From: Chitinophagaceae bacterium
GTDB lineage: Bacteria; Bacteroidota; Bacteroidia; Chitinophagales; Chitinophagaceae
NCBI GenBank assembly: GCA_016706055.1
Contig: JADJKL010000015.1
Span: forward strand, 1-53,825
Length of the DNA: 53,825 nt
Direction of reading: 5' to 3'
Within the stretch, counting starts at the first letter, position 1; each line of letters opens with the position of its first letter. Positions 1-9,144 of the stretch are shown here, one piece after another. The notes under the pieces were generated by a model. It was not told where the DNA came from, did not search any database, and saw only the letters and a program-made list of their open reading frames with translations. Made by a program: the position numbers and the translations under genes.

Positions 1-439
1 CTCAAAAAATAGGCGAAAGTTTTCTGCACCTGAACTTTTGCTTTTTTTAATAGTTGTATAAGTATCAATTGATTAAAAAAATTGTTTCTATTTTTAAAAC
101 TTTCGCCAATACAAAATAAGAATTCCATGTGCAAACGTTTATAATCATTTGCACACAGTTGTAATAAAATTAGCCTCACAATAGTAAATTAAATAAATAC
201 ACCAACCAATACCACAAAAGGGGTATTCCTCAGCACAGCATCATAAGTGCATCAGCCATAAATGGGCCGTATATCAGCCGTAGATAGTTCGACCTAAGCC
301 GACTATTTTGTTACCCTTCTTATTCTAAAATCCCTAAAAACAAAAGCTCTAAGCCATCAATCTGTAACCTTTACCGCAATAAAGAAATAAAATTGTAACC
401 AATAAATTACTAATTGTAAACAAGAGAAGACTGTAATAC
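1..439. other. Gene-free stretch downstream of the histidine kinase
   Basis: No convincing ORF is present on either strand. The only structure I see is a perfect 12-bp inverted repeat, GGCGAAAGTTTT at 12-23 and AAAACTTTCGCC at 96-107, with a 72-nt AT-rich spacer. The rest is AT-rich with no obvious T-tailed terminator for the kinase gene that ends at 440. Confidence 0.5.
12..107. repeat. 12-bp perfect inverted repeat around a 72-nt spacer
   Basis: The arms GGCGAAAGTTTT (12-23) and AAAACTTTCGCC (96-107) are exact reverse complements. The GC-containing arms sit in a very AT-rich stretch. It could be the ends of a small mobile remnant or a long-loop hairpin; nothing in the spacer codes for protein. 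Confidence 0.45.
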
Positions 440-1489
440 TTAATCTTTTTTGGTATCAAGTGTAAAACCTACAGAGGTACCCACATTTTCTTTACTGCGT
501 ACATGTATCGTTTGTCCGTGGGCTTCTATAATATGCTTGCAAATGGCAAGCCCAAGTCCGCTGCCCGTTACATCTATACTACGACCTTCTTCGGTTCTGT
601 AAAATCGTTCAAAGAGTCGGGGTAGATGCCTTTCATTAATACCAATACCATCATCAGACATTTCTATTAATATATGTTTACCATCTATATTATACATGCT
701 GGCGGTAATGGTGCCTTTATGTTTGCCGTACTTTATAGAGTTTTTGATAAGGTTGGTAACCACCTGCCTCACTTTTTCTTCATCAGCAAAAACGGTAAGT
801 GGCGCTTCGCATCCTTTTTTAATAATACAGCGGATATTCTTTTGATCTGCTTTTATAGATAAGCTTTCATACACATCTTTTATCAGCTCCTGTATTACAA
901 AATTTTGTTTGTATAAAACGAGTTCGCCTCTTTCCAGACTTGATATTTCGTCAAGGTCATTTAATAAATTGCTTAGGCGGTCTACATTCTTAGATGCTTT
1001 TTCCAGAAAGTTCTTATTAATGTCAGGGTTGGTCATGCCGCCAGATAGCAACGATTCTATATAACCCTGTATGGCAAACACTGGTGTTTTAAATTCATGC
1101 GAAAGGTTTTGTAGAAACTCACGGCGAAACTGCTCATTCTTTTTCAGTAGCTCAATCTCTTTCTTATTTTCTTCTGCCCATGCTTCCACATCTTCCCGCA
1201 CTTCATCAATACTTTTTTGTGGCAGCACATATTTATAATAGGTTTCTTCTTTACGAGATGCCTTGGTTTGATAGATGAACTTGTATATCAGTTTTATTTT
1301 GCGATAGATAAACCGCTCCAGCATAAAGGAAATAAGAATATATGCACCTGTCAAAAGAATAATAAGAGAAGCTGCTGCCCATACCCAGTTATCTTCTACA
1401 AAATACACCAACACACTTACCGGCACAGCCAGCACAATGGCGGTAATAGCAGCAAGCTGTCGTGGAGTAATATTTTTTGTGGAAAACAT
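440..1489 (-). CDS. PhoR-like membrane sensor histidine kinase
   Basis: Sensor kinase of the HisKA/HATPase_c class, 349 aa from the chosen start, which autophosphorylates a His and passes the phosphate to the response regulator encoded just upstream. Two N-terminal membrane helices lie at about residues 12-31 and 36-57 with almost no periplasmic domain between them, so it probably senses membrane or cytoplasmic cues. The H-box reads LSHEFKTP with His131. The N-box (NLIKNSIKYGKH), the G1 box (DDGIGI) and the G2 box (GSGLGLAI) follow. The frame stays open for 24 codons further upstream, but those residues are Cys-rich and unlike the family. ATG at 1489 gives MFSTKNIT and lies just behind a TACCTTCG element resembling a Bacteroidota -7 box. 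This two-helix layout is typical of PhoR-type kinases; the specific signal (phosphate or other) is not shown by the sequence. Confidence 0.93.
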   Translation of the reverse strand: MFSTKNITPRQLAAITAIVLAVPVSVLVYFVEDNWVWAAASLIILLTGAYILISFMLERFIYRKIKLIYKFIYQTKASRKEETYYKYVLPQKSIDEVREDVEAWAEENKKEIELLKKNEQFRREFLQNLSHEFKTPVFAIQGYIESLLSGGMTNPDINKNFLEKASKNVDRLSNLLNDLDEISSLERGELVLYKQNFVIQELIKDVYESLSIKADQKNIRCIIKKGCEAPLTVFADEEKVRQVVTNLIKNSIKYGKHKGTITASMYNIDGKHILIEMSDDGIGINERHLPRLFERFYRTEEGRSIDVTGSGLGLAICKHIIEAHGQTIHVRSKENVGTSVGFTLDTKKD

Positions 1490-1622
1490 AATTACGAAGG
1501 TACAAGGAACAGAAATCAAAGAATCAACAAGAAGGAACAAGAAACAATTACAAGAAAACAAGGATAAGAAAGAGTTTATAAAATTTTAGACTTGCGCCTG
1601 ACCTTGCACCTTGTGCCTTATG

Positions 1623-2300
1623 CTAAAGTTCAAACTTGTAACCAACACCTTTTACGGTTGTTATACAATCAATACCTATTTTCTGCCGTATTTTTCTTAT
1701 GTGTACGTCAATAGTTCTGTCGCCAACGATAACTTCTTTACCCCAAACAGAGTTTAATATTTCATGGCGTAGGAAAACACGGCCGGGTTTTAATGCTAAC
1801 AAATAAAGTAGTTCAAATTCTTTTTTTGCAAGAATAATTTCTGTTTCATCCAGCTTTACTATAAAACGTTCTGGGTCTATTGTCAAATTCTCAATGGTAA
1901 GAATTCTTGCGTCTGATTTATCAACTCTTCTAAACAGAGCATTCACTCTGCTTAAAAAAACCTTAGGGCTGATGGGTTTGCTGATATAATCATCGGCACC
2001 TGTTTCCAAACCTTTTATATGTGTGCCTTCATCATTTACTGCAGTAAGAAAAATAATAAGTGTTTCATTAAAGGCTGGTTGGCTTCTCAATATTTGGCAA
2101 ACTTCCACCCCATTCTTTTTTGGCATCATCACATCCAGTATCACCAGGTCGGGCTGGTTACGACGAGCCTTTTCCAGAGCCTCATCACCATCTTTTGCAG
2201 TTATTACATCGTAGCCTTCATTATCAAGATTAAATTTCAATATTTCCAGGATGTCCGGTTCGTCATCTGCTATCAGTATTTTCCGGGCTTTTGATTCCAT
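1623..2300 (-). CDS. OmpR/PhoB-family response regulator
   Basis: Two-domain DNA-binding regulator, 225 aa, cytoplasmic. The receiver domain (about 6-122) has the acidic pair Asp12-Asp13, phosphoacceptor Asp56 in LVILDVMMP, the Thr of FLTA, and the Lys of YISKPIS. The C-terminal winged helix (about 132-224) has the usual recognition helix and wing, DRTIDVHIRKIRQKI, and ends GVGYKFEL. It lies upstream of the kinase gene on the same strand with a 133-nt gap, long for an operon pair, so the kinase may also have its own promoter. PhoB is the closest name by architecture, but no Pho box or phosphate genes are nearby to prove a phosphate role. Confidence 0.95.
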   Translation of the reverse strand: MESKARKILIADDEPDILEILKFNLDNEGYDVITAKDGDEALEKARRNQPDLVILDVMMPKKNGVEVCQILRSQPAFNETLIIFLTAVNDEGTHIKGLETGADDYISKPISPKVFLSRVNALFRRVDKSDARILTIENLTIDPERFIVKLDETEIILAKKEFELLYLLALKPGRVFLRHEILNSVWGKEVIVGDRTIDVHIRKIRQKIGIDCITTVKGVGYKFEL

Positions 2301-2527
2301 GCAGGCTTAATTTTTGCAAACCTAACGGGAAATACTGGCGCAGTGAAATCACATGGCATCAGTTTACCTAACCTTAATAATAACATAACATGAACAGCAG
2401 GACTATGTCTAATTAATTAATTTTGGACTTAAGGCAGCTAAATCGTACATAAATACGTCAATATCAATACTAAAATGGTAAAAACCCCATTAAATAAAGC
2501 CTTAGTACCTTTACTTTTTTAAACCTT

Positions 2528-4801
2528 ATGACGAAGTTGAGAACATATATTCCTTTTTTCCTTTTTCTTCTGATATCCAATCTTTTATCAGCACAAGGAG
2601 TAAGCATTGCAGATACCGTTAAAATACCTCAAACCTATAAGCCGGAGTTTAGGCGGCAGCTTAATCATGACAAGATTGATGCAGAGCAAAAATCCATTCT
2701 GGCATCTGATGGTAATGCAGATAGCTTTTTTAATACTTCTAAAAATGATGACGTCAATTACCTTGTTACGCAGGCATTAATAAAAAAGGTAGACAATCTG
2801 CAGTTTTTGATAGAGAGTGATACTTTGTTTGATCACCGCCTGAAGGTGAATTATCTCTACGGACTTGAAAATGTGTTGAAGTATTTCAACATTACTTGGA
2901 AACAGAATTCTGATAAAAAAGTAAATCCTTCCAACCTTCCACTTATCTTAAGTGCCTACGAAGATTGTATTGTAAAAGACAGAAATAAGCAATCAATTGA
3001 AACTGTAATAAGCAGATTACCTTACGATGCTGGCAATGCAGTACTTGGAGCTAACATATTTGATAAAAATGCAGGCTATAAAAATGCCAAGAATAATCTT
3101 GTATTGAAATATTGTGTACTCCATCCATCCGAAATGCTGGCAACGCTAAAGGAAAATCCAAACATGCCTTTTGCAGATAGTCTGGTAAGAGCAATTGATA
3201 AAAGAAAATATGCCCGGCAGTTGTACGACTATTCGCAGGCTTATAATCATTTGGGTTCTGTTATTAGAAATATAACTGACGATAAATTTATCTATACAAT
3301 TGTACAAATGGCCAAGAGTAGAAGTGGTCAGCAATATTTTCCGTTTCTGGATAATATTGTAAATGGCAAACTAACCATTGCAGAAATTGATGAAGTCAAG
3401 AACGACTCACTGCAATATTATAAGCTGCTGGTAAAAACGCAGATGGACTATGCCGAAAGAGCAATGAATAAGGACACTGCTTTTGAGTTTGCATCACTCA
3501 CAATCAGGTTAGTAGAAAAAGCAAAATTAAATTTTGTAAATATTATTAATGGTTTGCACAACGAAAACTCGGAGTTTAGATTCAGAAGCATTCAGCCATT
3601 AACTGCGGAAGAGCTTTATTACTTAGCAGTTTCATCTGATGGCTCCATATACACTTCTAGTTTTGTGAAAGGCATCTTTCCGTTGATGATGAAGAAAATA
3701 AATTACCGTGGCGATTCATTGCTGATGAGTCTGCACTTTGATAAGTATAGAAAGTTTATCAAAATGTCGGCAGGGTTTAATATGCTGGATATCTTTCTTA
3801 AATCATTTCCAAAAAGTAACAATCTGGATGAGGAAGATCCGGCCAGTACGTTGATGAGGGCATTTGTAAAGAATCTCGAAAAATCAGAAGGTATTGAAGA
3901 TGGAGTGGATGTGGCAGACTCTTATGCAAGTATTGTTGAAACGCTGAAGCCTGTTGCTGACGAGATGCTGAAGAATATTCAGGATAACTATAAAACAAAC
4001 CTTGCAGCAGGTAATAAAAAAGGAATAGCTATTTATAATATCCTAAATAAATTATTTCTTTCTGCTGACACTACACAAAAGATTGATCTTACAAAAGAGT
4101 TAAGCATTCCGCCTATATATGAAGTGCCGTATGCTGCCTTAACGTATGATAGCAGCAACCATGTAGCGGTGCAGTTATTTATATATGGCGACAGAGATGG
4201 CATTGGTCTTTTCCCTAGCCTTATCAGCATGTTCAATAATTCCAACTGGAAGATAGATGGCAGCAATAAGCAATGGGTAACTGTTACCGCTGCAAAAGGA
4301 ATGCCTGTAACACTTTATATGAACAGGCCTTTGCCGGAAGAAACGAATGCAGATGCAGAAGCACAGGCGGCCTTATGCAAATATCTTGCAGCAAATAATA
4401 TTATTCCTAAAGTAACCATCAATAGAGGACATAGTTATAATGCGCCGTATACCATTGAGCAAATGTCAACAGCTTCCAAAATAGTGTTCATGGGTTCTTG
4501 TGGCGGTTATCGTTCTATACATGATATTCTTTTAAAAGCTCCCGATGCACATATAATCGGTACCAAACAAATAGCAGATGCACCTGTAAATAATCCATTC
4601 TTAAAACTCATAACAGAGAAACTCAGGACAGGTAGTAATATTGACTGGATACCATTCTGGAAAGAGCTTGGCAAAATGGCAACCGATAAAATATTTGACG
4701 ACTATGTGCCACCGCATAAAAATCTTGGAGCTTTATTTATTAAAGCTTACAAGATAGCAATGGGAGAAGAGCAAGAAGAGGATGATAAACGGTCGTTTTA
4801 A
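2528..4801 (+). CDS. Secreted orphan protein with a caspase-like His/Cys signature
   Basis: 757-aa protein I do not recognise as a named family. The N-terminus is a clear signal peptide (hydrophobic run LFLLISNLL, cleavage after LSAQ), so it is exported to the periplasm or beyond. No T9SS sorting domain is visible and the C-terminus is acidic (EEQEEDDKRSF). Most of the protein looks alpha-helical. Near the C-terminus, a strand then RGHS (His635) is followed 23 residues later by a second strand ending FMGSCGG (Cys658). That order, His after one strand and Cys after the next with Gly behind it, is how clan CD peptidases (caspase, gingipain, CHAT) place their dyad. The spacing is short for the clan, so a peptidase role is inference. 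An upstream TACCTTTA at 2508 could be the -7 element. The exporter gene that follows may be co-transcribed. Confidence 0.8.
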   Translation: MTKLRTYIPFFLFLLISNLLSAQGVSIADTVKIPQTYKPEFRRQLNHDKIDAEQKSILASDGNADSFFNTSKNDDVNYLVTQALIKKVDNLQFLIESDTLFDHRLKVNYLYGLENVLKYFNITWKQNSDKKVNPSNLPLILSAYEDCIVKDRNKQSIETVISRLPYDAGNAVLGANIFDKNAGYKNAKNNLVLKYCVLHPSEMLATLKENPNMPFADSLVRAIDKRKYARQLYDYSQAYNHLGSVIRNITDDKFIYTIVQMAKSRSGQQYFPFLDNIVNGKLTIAEIDEVKNDSLQYYKLLVKTQMDYAERAMNKDTAFEFASLTIRLVEKAKLNFVNIINGLHNENSEFRFRSIQPLTAEELYYLAVSSDGSIYTSSFVKGIFPLMMKKINYRGDSLLMSLHFDKYRKFIKMSAGFNMLDIFLKSFPKSNNLDEEDPASTLMRAFVKNLEKSEGIEDGVDVADSYASIVETLKPVADEMLKNIQDNYKTNLAAGNKKGIAIYNILNKLFLSADTTQKIDLTKELSIPPIYEVPYAALTYDSSNHVAVQLFIYGDRDGIGLFPSLISMFNNSNWKIDGSNKQWVTVTAAKGMPVTLYMNRPLPEETNADAEAQAALCKYLAANNIIPKVTINRGHSYNAPYTIEQMSTASKIVFMGSCGGYRSIHDILLKAPDAHIIGTKQIADAPVNNPFLKLITEKLRTGSNIDWIPFWKELGKMATDKIFDDYVPPHKNLGALFIKAYKIAMGEEQEEDDKRSF

Positions 4802-4865
4802 TCGCTTTCTTCTTTCTACATTTGCTGTAAGTCTTTCATTGAACAAAAAACGTTAACTACAGAAA

Positions 4866-6610
4866 TTGTCTTCAGCAGCCAGCAAGAGTTTTTTTGATTT
4901 TGCTTTACTCCGCAGAGTTTTTCAATATGCAGCGCCGTATAAGAAAAATTTTATTTGTCGGTTGTGCTTGCTATTCTGTTAGCCTTATTTACACCAATAC
5001 GTCCGTTGCTAATCCAATTAACAGTAAATAAGTATATCGCCAATTCACTGGCAGATATGGTTGTAAAAATTACGCTAATACAAATTGGATTAATAGTGAT
5101 TGAAACGGCTATGCGGTTTCTGTTTTCATTTACTACAGCTTTACTCGGTCAGTCAGTTATAAAAGATATTCGGGTTAATGCTTTTAAAAAAATCCTTAAT
5201 CTTAATCTTTCACAATTTGATAAAACACCAATTGGAACGTTAACGACAAGAACGATCAATGATATAGAATCAATCAATGATATTTTTTCTGACGGCCTGG
5301 TTCCTATCATTGCGGATTTGCTTTCCATTGTATGTGTGCTTGCCTTTATGTTTTGGAGCGACTGGCAGCTTACGTTGATTGCATTGATTCCTTTTCCGAT
5401 AATTATTATCGCTACTTATTATTTTAAGGAAAGCATCAACAAGTCATTTATAAAAGTGAGGAATGCTGTTGCACACCTGAATGCATTTGTACAGGAGCAT
5501 TTAACGGGTATGTTTATCGTTCAAGCTTTTGCATCGGAAGAAAGGGAGTTTAACAAGTTCAAAAAGATAAATAAGGAACATCGTAATGCCAATATCAAAG
5601 CAATCTTTGCTTATTCTGTTTTCTTTCCCGTCGTGGAAATTATTCTTGCAGTCTCAATAGGCTTAATCGTTTGGTATGGTGCAGGTCAAAAAGCAGAAGC
5701 CGGAACAATCATTTCTTTTATTCTTTGTTTGAATTTACTTTTTCGTCCGCTTCGGGTAATTGCAGATAAGTTTAACGTATTGCAGATGGGCATCATTGCC
5801 AGCGAAAGGGTTTTTAAAGTAATGGATATTGATGATGTGGCAGAAGACAATGGAACATATGCACCAGATATTGTAAAAGGTAAAATTGAATTTGACAAAG
5901 TGAGCTTTGCTTATGTAGATGATAACTATGTACTAAAAGATATTTCTTTTACCGCAAACCCCGGAGAAACGATTGCTATCGTTGGTCACACTGGTAGCGG
6001 CAAGAGTACGATTGTAAGTTTATTGAATAGGTTATATCATATTCAAAAAGGTTCTATTAAAGTGGATGATGTTGATATAAAAGATTTCAAACTGGAATCA
6101 CTTCGCAAAAATGTGGGTGTGGTATTGCAGGATGTCTTTTTATTTTCCGGCTCGGTAATGGATAATATTACATTAAGAAATCCTGAAATTTCCAGAGAGA
6201 AAGTAATTGAAGCTGCAAAGTTGATTGATATGCATGATTTCATTATGCGGCTGCCGGGTGGTTATGATTATAATGTAATGGAAAGAGGAGCCACTTTATC
6301 ATTGGGTCAGCGGCAGTTACTATCTTTTATCAGAGCCATGTTGTACAAGCCATCTATTCTTATTCTGGATGAAGCTACATCTTCTGTTGATACGGAAAGT
6401 GAGCGGTTAATTCAACATGCTATTGATACGTTGATAGAAGGACGAACTTCTATTGTAATTGCTCACCGTCTTTCCACCATTCGCAAAGCCAGTAAAATAA
6501 TTGTATTAGACAAAGGCGAAATAAAAGAAATGGGCACTCACACAGAGTTGCTGAAAAATGGTGGTTTTTATAGCCGTTTGCATGATTTGCAATTTGAAAA
6601 AAAGGAGTAG
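4866..6610 (+). CDS. MsbA-type ABC exporter (permease-ATPase fusion), frameshifted near the start
   Basis: Half-size ABC exporter for lipids or drugs; it works as an inner-membrane homodimer. Six transmembrane helices fill about the first 300 residues. The ATPase domain has Walker A GHTGSGKST (nt about 5984-6010), signature LSLGQRQ (about 6296), Walker B ILILDEATSS (about 6358) and the H-loop IVIAHRLST. The intact frame from 4955 begins at a TTG inside the first membrane helix, which is too late. The missing N-terminus (FFDFALLRRVFQYAAPYKKNF) lies in another frame at about 4890-4952 and joins smoothly if one T is added to the run near 4950. A TTG at 4866 is the best start in that frame; no ATG is present. 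A single-base deletion, probably a sequence error, explains this. The substrate cannot be read from the sequence. Confidence 0.88.
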
Positions 6611-6656
6611 TTAATAATTAGTAAGCATCTTAGTTTTTTAGTAAATTGCAATAGTA

Positions 6657-6884
6657 ATGAATGATTACAGTAAATTAACGCCCCAAGAACAAGAAGCCTT
6701 GTATAATAATTTTCTACAGGCGCCTGATGCTTTTTACGAAAAGGCTGAAACAGATCAGTTGAAAGCTGCTTTAAAAAGGTCTTACAAAGAAAGATTTACC
6801 GTAATGACAGGGTTAATGAAAATGAATATTATGTTTTCAAGAGCCAAAATAATTACTAAGAATAGTAACTCCCCACAAGCCTGA
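6657..6884 (+). CDS. Small hypothetical protein, partner of the following nucleotidyltransferase
   Basis: 75-aa soluble, Lys-rich, predicted helical protein that I do not recognise. Its stop codon overlaps the next start by one base (TGATG at 6882-6886), so the two are almost certainly translated together. There is no signal peptide or DNA-binding motif visible. The tight coupling suggests it is a partner of the nucleotidyltransferase, possibly an antitoxin-like or HEPN-like helical partner, but it lacks an obvious RxxxxH motif. Codon use and the translational coupling support a real gene. Confidence 0.7.
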   Translation: MNDYSKLTPQEQEALYNNFLQAPDAFYEKAETDQLKAALKRSYKERFTVMTGLMKMNIMFSRAKIITKNSNSPQA

Positions 6885-7369
6885 TGGATATCTTCAATGA
6901 TGATTTATTGGCATTCTGGAAAGCCCTGAATAGTTTTCAAGTTAAATACATTATGGTTGGCGGAGTTGCCACTAATTTCAATGGTTATCAACGAACTACA
7001 GATGATATTGATGTTTGGATTGAGGATACTATTGAAAACCGCAGTAAATTCAGATTTGCCTTTAAAGAATATTCAGGGGAAGATTTTTCTATGATTGAGC
7101 GAATGCAAATAATCCCCGGCTGGACAAATTTTAACCTGAATAATGGTTACAAGCTTGATTTGATGGTTAACATGAAAGGCCTGGAAGATTATTCATTTGA
7201 CGAATGTCATAAATCAGCCACAATTGCTGAAATAGATGAAATACATGTGCCCTTTTTGCACATTAATCATTTGATAGACAATAAAAAAGCAGTAAACCGG
7301 CCAAAGGATCAGATAGATGTTATTTATCTGGAAAAGATTAGAAAAATTCAAGATGATGAGGGTCAATAA
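6884..7369 (+). CDS. Nucleotidyltransferase-fold protein (MNT/AbiEii/DUF6036-like)
   Basis: 161-aa cytoplasmic protein of the DNA polymerase beta-like nucleotidyltransferase superfamily. The signature is MVGGVATNFNG followed by TTDDIDVWI, i.e. the GG motif and the catalytic DxD pair at about residues 43-45. The third carboxylate is probably Asp in KLDLMVNM, near residue 95. Members of this superfamily include toxins that nucleotidylate RNA or proteins (AbiEii, MNT) and many uncharacterised stand-alone enzymes. It is translationally coupled to the 75-aa gene before it and ends 89 bp before the ATP synthase operon, with no relation to that operon. A toxin-antitoxin role is possible but unproven. 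There is no sign of horizontal transfer such as an integrase or direct repeats nearby. Confidence 0.8.
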   Translation: MDIFNDDLLAFWKALNSFQVKYIMVGGVATNFNGYQRTTDDIDVWIEDTIENRSKFRFAFKEYSGEDFSMIERMQIIPGWTNFNLNNGYKLDLMVNMKGLEDYSFDECHKSATIAEIDEIHVPFLHINHLIDNKKAVNRPKDQIDVIYLEKIRKIQDDEGQ

Positions 7370-7430
7370 AAAAAGTTCTGAATTACAGTAAATAGTCTCT
7401 TTTCAATTCCCATTTTCACCCCTCCACCCT

Positions 7431-7438
7431 TATCTTTG
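7431..7438 (+). promoter_or_regulatory. -7 element of the ATP synthase operon promoter
   Basis: TATCTTTG fits the Bacteroidota -7 consensus TAnnTTTG exactly and lies 20 nt before the ATG at 7459. I see no TTTG at the expected -33 position. It is the only good candidate for driving atpB-E-F-H-A. Confidence 0.5.
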
Positions 7439-7458
7439 CCGCAAATTTCGGGATAGGT

Positions 7459-8648
7459 ATGGTAGTACAACGTTTCAAATCCTTTACTGTAGCGGTTTTC
7501 AGCTTATTTTTCATTCTTTTTCAATGCCGGTAATTGCCCAGCATGATGAAGGAGATACTACGCATCAAACTACTGAGCAAAAAGGTGAGGAGCATGGCGA
7601 GAAAAAAGAAGGATTTAATGCTGCAAAAGTGATTTTTGGCCACGTCTTGAACGGTCATGAGTTTCATTTTATGGATATTGGAGATAAGCCTGTTACAATT
7701 CCGCTTCCAATCATTTTATATTCTCCCCAGAAAGGATTTACATCTTTCATGTCTTCCAAATTTGAGCATGGTCATCATGATTACCAAGGATATCGTATGC
7801 TGAATGAGCATACAATGCATGAAATGAAGCTTGACATAAAGAAATTTTCGGAAGGTGATATTGTTGCTGTAGATGCAAATGGAAATTTAGATACTTCTGT
7901 AAAGATTTACGATATATCACTTACCCGTAATGTGGTGCAGATGTTGTTGGCGTTGATAATCTTTGTCTGGATTATGCTTCGCATTGCAAAAAGATATAAA
8001 AGCGGTGTTGGTGTTACTTCTGCTCCAAAAGGTTCGCAGAGTTTACTAGAGCCTGTTATAGAATTTGTGAGAGATGAAGTGGCTAAACCAAATCTTGGTC
8101 ATAAATATGAGAAGTACCTGCCTTATTTATTAACGCTGTTCTTCTTCATCCTTATCAATAATATTTTCGGATTGATTCCTGGTTCGGCTAACGTAACAGG
8201 AAATATTGCCTTTACTGTAGTGTTGGGTCTTATTTCATTTGTAGTGATAATGTTCAGCACCAACAAACATTATTGGGGTCATATTTTCAATCCGCCGGGA
8301 GTGCCAATCGGTGTTAAGTTCATTCTGGTGCCGGTTGAATTCCTCAGTGTATTCATCAAGCCGTTTGCATTGATCATTCGTCTTTTCGCCAACATGGTGG
8401 CGGGTCACATTATCATTATTTGTCTTATTTCATTGATATTTATTTTCGGACAGTTAAGCCAGTATGCTGGTTGGGGAGCATCACCATTAGCTGTTGGATT
8501 TACCATCTTTATTTATTTTATCGAAGTATTGGTGGCGTTTATCCAGGCTTTCATTTTCGCAATGCTTACTGCAGTGTTTATCGGCCAGGCATTGGAAGGA
8601 GATCATGCTGATGATGTGCATGTGCATGATGATGCAGTGGTAGTTTAA
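7459..8648 (+). CDS. atpB: ATP synthase F0 subunit a (frameshift in signal peptide)
   Basis: Subunit a forms the proton half-channels next to the c-ring in the inner membrane. The C-terminal half has five or six helices with the essential Arg in ALIIRLFANMVAGH (codon at 8379). As usual in Bacteroidota, the protein has a long His/Glu-rich N-terminal extension before the first helix. An uninterrupted frame begins only at ATG 7524 (MPVIAQHDEG), but ATG 7459 opens a textbook signal peptide (MVVQRFKSFTVAVFSLFFIL) in the frame that joins MPVIAQ if one T is added to the run at about 7516-7521. I therefore take 7459 as the true start and the break as a probable sequence error. First gene of the atp operon. 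Confidence 0.93.
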
Positions 8649-8705
8649 GAAGGTTTTTGAAATTGGTATAGAAAGGAAGATTCAAATTATTAGAATATTC
8701 GAAAG

Positions 8706-8735
8706 TCTCTCCTTCAGGAGAGATTTAGAGAGGTT
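8706..8735 (+). repeat. REP-like hairpin between atpB and atpE
   Basis: TCTCTCC-TTCA-GGAGAGA (8706-8723) is a perfect 7-bp stem, followed by AGAGAGG and a T-run from about 8734. Similar stem-plus-G-rich elements occur at 10367 and 52158. It may also slow or partly terminate transcription between atpB and atpE. Confidence 0.5.
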
Positions 8736-8761
8736 TTTTTTTAATTATAAAAAGTAGAAAA

Positions 8762-9007
8762 ATGGATTTATTGAATGTGATTCTGTTGGAAGCTGTCGCT
8801 AACGCAGGTGGTGCAATAGGAGCAGGTCTTGCTGCAATCGGTGCTGGTATCGGTATCGGATTGATTGGTAAAGGCGCTGTAGAAGCTATTGCTCGTCAGC
8901 CAGAAGCATCTAACGATATCCGTGCAAACATGATCTTGACAGCTGCCCTTGTAGAGGGTGCTGCTTTGTTTGCAATTATCGTAGGCTTCCTTGCAATGGT
9001 TTTATAA
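8762..9007 (+). CDS. atpE: ATP synthase F0 subunit c
   Basis: 81-aa hairpin of two membrane helices; about ten or more copies form the rotor ring. Helix 1 holds the Gly-rich packing motif GAGLAAIGAGIGIGLIG, the polar loop is ARQPE, and helix 2 carries the ion-binding Glu65 in LVEGAALF. Residues that mark sodium-binding rings (Gln in helix 1 and Ser/Thr after the Glu) are missing, so proton coupling is the better reading. It sits between atpB and atpF, and both flanking gaps contain hairpins that could help raise its expression over the single-copy subunits. Confidence 0.97.
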   Translation: MDLLNVILLEAVANAGGAIGAGLAAIGAGIGIGLIGKGAVEAIARQPEASNDIRANMILTAALVEGAALFAIIVGFLAMVL

Positions 9008-9025
9008 TCATTGCCACAAAAAAAT

Positions 9026-9060
9026 TACTGCATCCAAAGCACAGGGCGGAGGATGCAGTA
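9026..9060 (+). terminator. Stable hairpin just after atpE
   Basis: TACTGCATCC (9026-9035) pairs perfectly with GGATGCAGTA (9051-9060), loop of 15 nt. Only three T residues follow, so it is a weak terminator or an mRNA 3'-end stabiliser for atpE rather than a full stop. Confidence 0.5.
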
Positions 9061-9083
9061 TTTAAGTTGAAAAATCAAATAAC

Positions 9084-9125
9084 AAATTCCAAATCATAAT
9101 TCAGTAATACTGGAATTTGGAATTT
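9084..9125 (+). repeat. Second inverted repeat in the atpE-atpF gap
   Basis: AAATTCCAAAT (9084-9094) and ATTTGGAATTT (9115-9125) are exact reverse complements. The 3' arm ends 20 nt before the atpF start, so the hairpin could affect atpF translation. Confidence 0.45.
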
Positions 9126-9144
9126 ATAAATTGGAATTTAATTT

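Noticed and set aside
8762..9007. Sodium-driven ATP synthase
   Set aside because: Subunit c lacks the helix-1 Gln and the Ser/Thr after Glu65 expected in sodium-binding rings.
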